Part shown: positions 1-6,200 of the stretch, one piece after another
Numbering within the stretch: position 1 is the first letter of the stretch
How the letters are laid out: each line of letters begins with the position of its first letter
Assembly: GCA_027365715.1 (NCBI GenBank)
Contig: DAHXLZ010000223.1
Span: forward strand, 1 to 8,202
Reading direction: 5' to 3'
Source of the DNA: Methanomassiliicoccales archaeon
Lineage (GTDB): Archaea; Thermoplasmatota; Thermoplasmata; Sysuiplasmatales; Sysuiplasmataceae
DNA length: 8,202 nt
Notes under the pieces: generated by a model
What the model saw: the letters and a program-made list of their open reading frames with translations, nothing else
What the model was told of the DNA's origin: nothing
Databases searched by the model: none
Made by a program: the position numbers and the translations under genes

Positions 1-235
1 GATGCAAAGAATCGAATTGCACAAAATTACCTACAGTTGTCTCGAGTGAAACCCTGAACCGCACAATCGGCGTGTTTTTTCCGAGCCTGGACTCTATCGC
101 CCTCAGGGCAGATGTTTTTCCTGTTCCCCTGTGCCCCGTCAGGAGGATGCCCCCATTAACGCCTCTCCGGGATGCGCGAAACACCTCATCCGCCCTTGAA
201 AGAACGTCCTTTCTCCCTGCAAAGTATGAATGTAA
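1..235 (-). CDS. Partial P-loop (AAA-type) ATPase; 5' end of gene, frame apparently broken near its start
   Basis: Read on the minus strand, the open frame runs from 235 to the window edge. It encodes FAGRKDVLSRADEVF, then a Walker A loop GHRGTGKTS at 136-110 preceded by the hydrophobic strand GGILLT, then ALRAIESRLGKNTPIVRF. This order (an F-A/V-G-R box, about 25 residues, then a P-loop) is typical of the N-terminus of AAA/STAND-type ATPases. The first in-frame start is GTG at 184, which would cut off the FAGR box; a TAA at 238-236 closes the frame upstream. In another frame an ATG at 284 gives MVDINPYIPTDAVS and stops at 242-240; an N-P-F/Y-x-P box just before FAGR is what such ATPases usually have. 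The gene therefore looks interrupted by small lesions, or the assembly has errors here. The C-terminal part, Walker B and the specific role lie outside the window. The P-loop is seen; the family is an inference. Confidence 0.6.
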
Positions 236-261
236 TTATTTATGATACTGCGTCAGTTGGT

Positions 262-281
262 ATGTATGGATTTATATCAAC
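262..281 (+). repeat. 20-nt direct repeat, copy 1
   Basis: ATGTATgGATTTATATCaAC matches 415-434 at 18 of 20 positions. The core TTTATATC (271-278) is TATA-like on the plus strand. Read on the minus strand, this copy encodes VDINPYI at the presumed start of the ATPase gene. Confidence 0.6.
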
Positions 282-293
282 CATGCATTAAGT

Positions 294-319
294 AACATTT
301 ATAAATATTTATAAATGTT
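294..319. promoter_or_regulatory. Perfect 26-bp palindrome forming a divergent double TATA element
   Basis: The half-site AACATTTATAAAT (294-306) is followed directly by its exact reverse complement (307-319), with no spacer. Each half contains a TTTATAAA-like TATA box. It lies between the minus-strand ATPase, whose best ATG is at 284, and the plus-strand amidohydrolase, whose earliest in-frame ATG is at 337. Both are about 25 nt from one of the boxes, as expected for leaderless archaeal transcripts. It can serve as a bidirectional promoter; whether a regulator also reads the dyad is not shown. Confidence 0.6.
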
Positions 320-414
320 TTTATAAGGAAGGCAGAATGGGTGGAACATCAGGAAACTGTCTGATTCATTCCACCTGCATGCAGGCACCGGTCAACCGCC
401 GGTGTCCATGCCGG

Positions 415-434
415 ATGTATCGATTTATATCCAC
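415..434 (+). repeat. 20-nt direct repeat, copy 2
   Basis: ATGTATcGATTTATATCcAC differs from copy 1 at two positions and lies 153 nt downstream. It falls within the upstream extension of the amidohydrolase frame. On the minus strand it would read VDINRYI. It is either a duplicated promoter element or a remnant of the duplicated ATPase start. Confidence 0.6.
424..431 (+). promoter_or_regulatory. Probable TATA box for the amidohydrolase
   Basis: TTTATATC is centred about 24 nt before the ATG at 451 and about 45 nt before the ATG at 472. The first spacing fits a leaderless archaeal transcript starting at or next to 451. It competes with the palindromic TATA element at 294-319, which would fit a start at 337. 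Confidence 0.4.
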
Positions 435-450
435 ATTCGCTTTTCGGTTC

Positions 451-1629
451 ATGTCCCTGATATACAGCGAAATGCGTGATTTTGAAGATGAAATAATAGC
501 GATCAGAAGGAAGATACACCAGAATCCTGAACTCTCCTACCAGGAGGATGAAACGGCTTCACTGGTGGCGTCACGGCTGAAGGCAATGGGTGTGCCTGCG
601 AAGACCGGTGTCGGCGGGAAAGGGGTCGTTGGTTTGATCAACGGCAGCTCAAAAGGCAAATGCATCGGTCTCAGAGCCGATATGGACGCACTGCCTCTGG
701 ATGAGAGAGCCGAAGTGAAGTTCAGATCGCGCAGGTCCGGTGTCATGCACGCCTGCGGCCATGACACTCATGTGGCAATGCTTCTGGGCGCCGCAATGAT
801 GCTGAAGAGGCATGAGAAAGAGCTCAGCGGGCCGGTAAAACTGATATTTCAGCCGGCGGAAGAGCATGGAGGGCTGGGCGGTGCTGAGCCGATGATCAGG
901 GATGGTGTGATGAAGGATCCGGCTGTTGCCTGTGTCTTCGGCCTGCATATTTCATCGGAATATCCATCCGGGACCTTTGCCCTCAGATCGGGCCCCATAA
1001 TGGCATCTCCAGACTCCTTCCGGATAAAGGTCAGAGGCAGGGGAGGGCACGGTTCTGCGCCTCATGAATCCATCGATCCGGTCTTTATCGCCTCGCAGCT
1101 TGTATCCGCGCTGCAGGGAATCTCTTCACGTTTCATTGACCCGGCTGAACCGTTCGTCCTCTCAGTCTGCAGCATTCATGGCGGAACCAAGGACAATATT
1201 ATACCCGATGAGGTGACGCTCGAGGGTACTATCAGAACGTTCAGCGCGAAGACAAGGCTCAGGGCAAAATCGCTCACAGCCAGCATTGCCAGGTCAATAT
1301 GCAGGTCATTCGGTGCGAATTGCGATGTGAATTTCATGGAAGATGCCTATCCCGTGACAGTGAACGACAGGAAGGCCACTGAAAAAGTGCAGATGCTGCT
1401 GCGCGGCATGAAGACAGGCAGGGTCGTTGAAGCCGGACTTATAATGGGCGGAGAGGATTTCTCCCGTTTTTTGCAGGAGGCACCGGGCACCTTCTATTTC
1501 CTCGGGACAGGGAACGAGAAGAAGGGATGCATTTATCCGAATCACAGCAGCATGTTCACTGTCGATGAGGATGTGCTCAGGCTGGGTGCTGCTTCGCTTG
1601 CTGAAGTAGCCCTGCACTTCCTGTCGTGA
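451..1629 (+). CDS. M20-family (M20D-type) metal-dependent amidohydrolase
   Basis: This is a 392-residue cytosolic hydrolase of the family that contains hippurate hydrolase, IAA-amino acid hydrolase and N-acyl-amino acid amidohydrolases; it removes acyl groups from amino acids or related amides. Motifs, numbered from 451: RRKIHQNPELSYQE near the N-terminus; RADMDALP (75-82); HACGHD (100-105) with the Cys and His metal ligands; PAEE (135-138) with the catalytic/metal-binding Glu; GLH (His166); the lid-domain HGSAPH (200-205); GGEDF (333-337); and NHSS (His365). All expected metal ligands of the M20D dinuclear site are present, so it should be active. Start choice: the frame is open to an ATG at 337, but those first 38 residues are Cys-rich and unlike the family. 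A TATA box at 424-431 suits 451, and ATG 472 is also possible. The substrate cannot be told from sequence. No operon partner is evident, with 90 nt before the next gene. Confidence 0.93.
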   Translation: MSLIYSEMRDFEDEIIAIRRKIHQNPELSYQEDETASLVASRLKAMGVPAKTGVGGKGVVGLINGSSKGKCIGLRADMDALPLDERAEVKFRSRRSGVMHACGHDTHVAMLLGAAMMLKRHEKELSGPVKLIFQPAEEHGGLGGAEPMIRDGVMKDPAVACVFGLHISSEYPSGTFALRSGPIMASPDSFRIKVRGRGGHGSAPHESIDPVFIASQLVSALQGISSRFIDPAEPFVLSVCSIHGGTKDNIIPDEVTLEGTIRTFSAKTRLRAKSLTASIARSICRSFGANCDVNFMEDAYPVTVNDRKATEKVQMLLRGMKTGRVVEAGLIMGGEDFSRFLQEAPGTFYFLGTGNEKKGCIYPNHSSMFTVDEDVLRLGAASLAEVALHFLS

Positions 1630-1683
1630 TCGCCCGCGCGCATGTTCTGCTCCCTGCCGGACACTGCCGCTGAAGCGTATGGG

Positions 1684-1697
1684 TAAAACAATTTAAC
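1684..1697 (+). promoter_or_regulatory. Possible BRE/TATA element for the enoyl-CoA hydratase
   Basis: An A-rich stretch TAAAACA (1684-1690) runs into ATTTAAC (1691-1697), centred about 26 nt upstream of the ATG at 1720. The spacing suits a leaderless transcript and favours ATG 1720 over the in-frame GTG at 1705. The TATA match is weak. Confidence 0.35.
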
Positions 1698-1719
1698 GGC
1701 CAACGTGAATGTGCTGCGC

Positions 1720-2505
1720 ATGTCTACGCAGGAAGGTTACGACGATCTGGTCGTGGAAAAGAAAGAAGGCTTTGTGATACTCAGGCTCAACAGACCTCAG
1801 GTGCTCAATGCACTGAGTTTCAAACTCGTTTCCCATATCGCTCATGCGCTTGGTGAAGTCGAAAAGGATGCCGCTGTCAGGTCATGCATCATCACGGGCG
1901 GAGAAAAAGCATTCTCCGCAGGAGCAGACATCCGCGATATGGCAGGCAGAACCTTTTCCACCTTCGAAACTGAGAACGATTTTTCTGTCTGGGACGCCAT
2001 GGAGCGTTTCAGGAAGCCGCTGATAGCCGCAGTGGAAGGGTACGCGCTGGGAGGCGGATGTGAGCTGGCCATGGCATGCGACATCATTGTTGCCTCCGAA
2101 GGAACAAAATTCGGCCAGCCTGAAATCAACCTGGGAATCATGCCCGGTGCTGGTGGGACTCAACGGCTTACAAGGAGTGTGGGAAGGCACAGGGCAATGC
2201 GCTACATCCTCACAGGAGAACTCTTCACTGCAGATGAGGCAGACAGGATGGGTCTGCTGAGCTCGCTGGTAAAGCGCGGGGAGGCACTCAATGAGGCAAT
2301 CAGAATTGCCGGCCTGATAGCACAGAAGTCGTCTGTGTCCCTGCTGCTGGCGAAAGAGGCTGTCAACGCTTCACAGGAAGTCGGCCTTGAGCAGGGCCTG
2401 CGGCTGGAACGCCAGCTGTTCTATTCCCTCTTCTCGACAGAGGACCAGAAGGAGGGAATGGATGCCTTCTTGTCCAAGCGGCAGCCAAAGTTCAGCGGGA
2501 GGTAA
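1720..2505 (+). CDS. Enoyl-CoA hydratase (crotonase family)
   Basis: This 261-residue crotonase-fold enzyme adds water across the double bond of trans-2-enoyl-CoA, a step in beta-oxidation or a related acyl-CoA pathway in the cytosol. Seen: LNRPQVLNALS near the N-terminus; the oxyanion-hole motif AFSAGADI; GGGCELAMACDII with the first catalytic Glu at residue 115; FGQPEINLG with the second at residue 135; PGAGGTQRL; and the usual C-terminal end STEDQKEGMDAFLSKRQPKF. The two glutamates are 20 residues apart, as in rat mitochondrial hydratase (Glu144/Glu164), so a true hydratase is more likely than an isomerase or hydrolase paralogue. It has normal family length and no 3-hydroxyacyl-CoA dehydrogenase fusion. 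The GTG at 1705 would add five residues; ATG 1720 was chosen from the upstream AT-rich element. No other fatty-acid gene lies beside it, so the exact acyl substrate is unknown. Confidence 0.95.
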   Translation: MSTQEGYDDLVVEKKEGFVILRLNRPQVLNALSFKLVSHIAHALGEVEKDAAVRSCIITGGEKAFSAGADIRDMAGRTFSTFETENDFSVWDAMERFRKPLIAAVEGYALGGGCELAMACDIIVASEGTKFGQPEINLGIMPGAGGTQRLTRSVGRHRAMRYILTGELFTADEADRMGLLSSLVKRGEALNEAIRIAGLIAQKSSVSLLLAKEAVNASQEVGLEQGLRLERQLFYSLFSTEDQKEGMDAFLSKRQPKFSGR

Positions 2506-2515
2506 AATTTCATTA

Positions 2516-2543
2516 ATTTCATTTCATGGAAGTGTAATGAAAT
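2516..2543. promoter_or_regulatory. Inverted repeat at the edge of the GTPase promoter (possible operator)
   Basis: ATTTCATT (2516-2523) is the exact reverse complement of AATGAAAT (2536-2543), with 12 nt between. The left arm belongs to a run of three related units: ATTTCATT at 2507 and 2516, and ATTTCAT at 2521. The right arm overlaps the purine-rich BRE position of the next TATA box. The layout resembles a regulator site, but no regulator is identified. Confidence 0.4.
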
Positions 2544-2550
2544 ATATTTA
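2539..2550 (+). promoter_or_regulatory. BRE/TATA promoter of the GTPase-surface protein unit
   Basis: GAAAT followed by ATATTTA gives the strongest archaeal promoter match in the 100-nt gap. Transcription should begin near 2573, leaving a leader of about 33 nt before the GTG at 2606. Confidence 0.55.
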
Positions 2551-2558
2551 TGAGTGAT

Positions 2559-2571
2559 TGATACACTATCA
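2559..2571. promoter_or_regulatory. 13-bp dyad between TATA box and predicted transcription start
   Basis: TGATA and TATCA are reverse complements separated by CAC. The dyad sits between the TATA box at 2543-2550 and the predicted transcription start, where a bound repressor would block initiation. It is short enough to arise by chance. Confidence 0.35.
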
Positions 2572-2605
2572 TTACCAAGCCTGCGGTTAGCTACACAAAT
2601 TAGCG

Positions 2606-3145
2606 GTGATAAAGCTGAATGAGGAAATAAAAACAAAAGTCTGTCTTGTCGGTGATAACAATGTCGGCAAGACAAGCCTGATCAGGCGTTTTGTGCTGGA
2701 CTCGTTCGACGACAAATATACGTCGACCATAGGCACAAAGGTGACGAAGAAAGAGGTCACTGTAAAGAAGGACAACGGGCGTGAGGTCAACCTGTCCATG
2801 CTGATATGGGACATTATGGGCCAGAAGGGATTCAGAGAGCTGCTGAGGGAATCGTACTTCTATGGCGCTGAAGCTGCTGTATGTGTCTGTGATGTAACGA
2901 GCAGGGAATCGCTGGAGGAACTGAAGTACTGGATAAAGTCAATGGAGAGCATAACCGGCCACATACCGATGATATTCATAGGCAACAAGAGTGATCTTAC
3001 AGACCAGATTGTTGTAACCAGACAGGATATAGACAAGGTCGCGACTGCGTATGGCTCTACAGCTGTGGTCACCAGCGCCAGGACAGGGGAGAATGTGGAA
3101 TCTGCTTTCATGCGCCTTGCTTCAATGCTTACGGCCAGAAAGTAG
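2606..3145 (+). CDS. Ras/Rab-like small GTPase
   Basis: This is a 179-residue single-domain GTPase, acting as a GTP/GDP switch in the cytosol. All five G motifs are visible: G1 GDNNVGKTS (16-24); G2 Thr41 in TSTIGTK; G3 WDIMGQ (68-73) with Asp69, Gly72 and the catalytic-position Gln73; G4 NKSD (127-130); G5 SAR (157-159). The overall layout is that of Ras/Rab proteins rather than the Era/Obg type. Oddities: switch II reads WDIMGQK instead of the usual WDTAGQE, and the C-terminus ends in LTARK with no cysteine, so there is no prenylation signal and any membrane recruitment must come from a partner. The start is GTG; no in-frame ATG precedes the P-loop. The next gene, a membrane-anchored surface protein with a cytosolic domain, starts 60 nt after the stop and is probably co-transcribed. 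That makes it the obvious candidate partner (inference). Confidence 0.93.
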   Translation: MIKLNEEIKTKVCLVGDNNVGKTSLIRRFVLDSFDDKYTSTIGTKVTKKEVTVKKDNGREVNLSMLIWDIMGQKGFRELLRESYFYGAEAAVCVCDVTSRESLEELKYWIKSMESITGHIPMIFIGNKSDLTDQIVVTRQDIDKVATAYGSTAVVTSARTGENVESAFMRLASMLTARK

Positions 3146-3190
3146 CTGCACGTCAGCCGCCATTCCCTGTGTTTGCCTGATCACCAGTCC

Positions 3191-3197
3191 GGAGGAG
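3191..3197 (+). promoter_or_regulatory. Shine-Dalgarno sequence deciding the surface-protein start
   Basis: GGAGGAG ends 8 nt before the ATG at 3206. It is the clearest ribosome-binding site in the window and is expected for an internal gene of an operon. It favours ATG 3206 over the in-frame TTG codons at 3173 and 3200. Confidence 0.7.
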
Positions 3198-3205
3198 AGT
3201 TGCGG

Positions 3206-6200
3206 ATGCATCACAAACATGGAACGGGCGGAACGGTGCTTATTGTCCTCCTCCTTCTCTCATCGTCCTTAATCGTCTTTTCCCAGAATGCCCAGGCTGC
3301 TGCAGGGCCGGGGAGTTCTGCAACGACATTCTACCTTCACGACGACCAGCACGGTTTCGGACACCCTGGAAAGAGGTATGACTGGGCAAACACTTCGCTT
3401 CCCTACAATCCACTCAACCCTTACTTCATCAGCAGCAGTTACCAGGGAATACTTCTGAACAATTCAGCGCCATATAATTCATTCCGGTGGATTGTCTCTC
3501 CATCCCTCGGCGCCCCTGTTGCACTGAATGGCACTGTCTCTGTACAGCTGTATCTGACGCCATCGAACACCTCTACAGGCATACCAGTCAACCTCAGCGT
3601 GACACTGCAGAATTTGACTGTCACTTCCAGCGGCGTTTCCATCAAATCCATAGCTCATAACTGCACGGGCGGAATTTTCCTCACACCAAACGAACTCGTC
3701 AGCGTGGCGATGAAAATTTCAACCCCCTATCTGCTTTCGGCAAACAGCAGTATTGTTCTGAACGTCACCAGAAACGATTCAAACTCACTGACATCCGTTT
3801 ATGTCGAGTTTGATTACAATTCAACACCATCAAACTTCAGGGTGCCGGTGACGCCGCGCATCTCCTCTGCAGTCGTGTCTGCGGCCGGCATCATATATGA
3901 CAATCAGAGTTTCCCTGTGCTTGCATCTGTAACAGATTCGCTTGGCCATCAGGACATTGCACATGTAATGCTGTCGGCAGTAAACACAAGTGGTGTTCAG
4001 GTCGTAAGCGGCATAATGATGACCGAAACAACGTATGGAAGATACGTCTCAAACTTTTCAGCAGACATAGGACCACTGCACTACGGAAAATATGTGATTG
4101 AAACCATTGCCGGCACGGTGTCCAACCTCTCCGGAGGCAATGAGTTGTTCTATCAAAATTACAGCGTGACTGTGCTTCCCTCGCTGAGCAGCTTTACTGT
4201 TTCATCTCCGGCCGGAGCAACTGCAGGTGTGCCGTTTGCCGTTAACGCGACGGCTGTTGCCGACAGCGGCCTGAATATGACTGCATTCAACGGTACTGCC
4301 GATATACAGCTCATCAGAAGCAACGGAACAGTTCTCTCTCCCGCCCTGTATTCGCCGCATTCCGCACTGTTCGCTTCAGGTTTTTCCCGGTTTTCAGTTA
4401 ATGTCACATCCGCCGGCAATTTCAGTGTTGTGCTGTCGTCAGGCACTGCCTCCGGCAGAGCTTATGTCATCGTGGCTCCAGGTCCGGTGAGCAGTATTGC
4501 AGTTCTTCCCTCAGCTTATTCAATGCTGGCAGGCGCCACTGAGCAGTTTACGGCGGCAGCCAGTGACTCTTACGGCAATGCCAACACCACATGGATGCCG
4601 GTATGGTCAGTCACCGGCGGTCTGGGCAATATAAGCTCGAACGGCACCTTTACTGCTTCGGCTGCGGGCACCGGTCATATACTGGCAACAGATGCGGCAA
4701 CAGGTGCAACGGGTTATGCGAACATCTCCGTTTCGTCCGGTTCCCTTTTCTCAATTCAGATAAACCCGTCAAATGAGACACTTCTGGCTGGCCAGAGCTA
4801 CTTCTTCCATGTATCGGGTTTCGATGCCTACGGAAACAGCGTTCAGCTGGCGGATGTTATATGGTCCACTAATGCCGGAACAATATATTCAAACGGAAGT
4901 TATGCGCTTTTGAATGCGACAGCGACCCCCATGTCCCGTGGTTACATAGAGGCGTATTCCGCCGGACTCACAGCAATCGCTCTGCTCACTGTTGTACCGT
5001 CAGCCTACAGCCCTCAGTTCGTTACACCTTTTATCAAAATAACCGAACCCTCCGACCAGACATGGTCGTTGAACATCAGCGCCTATGTTACTGATCCAAA
5101 CGACCCGTCCGGCCAGGGAATGGAATGGTTCCTCTATGGCGGCGTAACGCTCTTTTACACATACGGTTCAGGTGTATTCGGCAACACCCGGATAACTTTC
5201 ATTCCCTATCACGGCGCGTACGGTCAGACAAATGCAACGCTTGTTGTAATCAACAGAGAGGGATACAGTTCCTCTGCAGAACTTCAAATTACCGTTCTGC
5301 CGAGACCCGAATGGATAAACAGCCTGCCGCTGTATATGTCCGTACAGGCTGGAATCCCGTATTCCCTGAATTATACATACTTCATCAATACGTCACCTTA
5401 CCCGATAAACCAGATACGGCTGAGCACCAGTTCGTCATTCGTCTACGCTTCGGGTCTGTCGCTCACATACTTCTTTCCGGTGTCAGCCGCTGCCCGGACG
5501 TTTCCCGTTGTCATCACTGCTACAAATCCTGACAATCTGAGCGAAAGCCTGATTCAGCTTGTTTCTGTTGTATCATCTCCGGCACCATCGCTCGATACCA
5601 GAAGCGCACCTCCTTCATTTATTTCGGTCTACAGGGGGGAGAATGTGACCCTGGCATCACCCCTCTCTGTATATTTCAGCAGCCCGCAGCCTCTGCGTTT
5701 CAGCATTGTCTCCAGCGGAGTATCGACGCACATTTCCGGAAGCGGCCTGCTCCACATATCGGCGCCTGAAAACCCCTCGACATTCAACGGCACCGTCCTT
5801 GTGCAGGCAAACAACAGCGAGGGTGAGTATGCCTTCCTGTTCCTGCACGTCGGCATTGTGGATATAATCACGCCTCCTGTGGTGATGAGCATACCGGTCA
5901 TCAGCGTGCACTACAGTTTGTCAGCTGCGCCCGACTACTCCCTTTCCCTTCTTCAGTACGTCTCCGACAGCTACGTCCCTCTCTACTCGCTTTCTGTCCT
6001 CCCCGGTTCGGGGTTTATAACTTTCAGCAGAAGCAATTTTTCACTGCTCTTCTCGATGCCCGCAAACGCCTCCGGCGGTTCGACCTATGCTGGTCCTTAC
6101 TGGCTCAATACCACTTTGCTCTTCGTCGGCGGTCCTCTCTCGCAGATTGCAAACGACTCAGTAAGCGTCGGGCTGAGTGTTTACGTGTCGTCAAATTACC

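Noticed and set aside
649..948. Minus-strand open frames opposite the amidohydrolase
   Set aside because: The plus strand encodes all M20 motifs here; the opposite-strand translations show no recognisable motif.
1306..1617. 103-codon minus-strand open frame within the amidohydrolase
   Set aside because: Antisense shadow of the conserved C-terminal catalytic region; no start signal or family resemblance.
3173..3205. Longer start of the surface protein at TTG 3173
   Set aside because: It would put eleven polar residues ahead of the signal peptide and ignore the GGAGGAG ribosome site 8 nt before ATG 3206.
5125..5532. 135-codon open frame inside the surface-protein gene
   Set aside because: It is an overlapping-frame shadow with a Cys/Arg/His-rich composition and no independent start signal.
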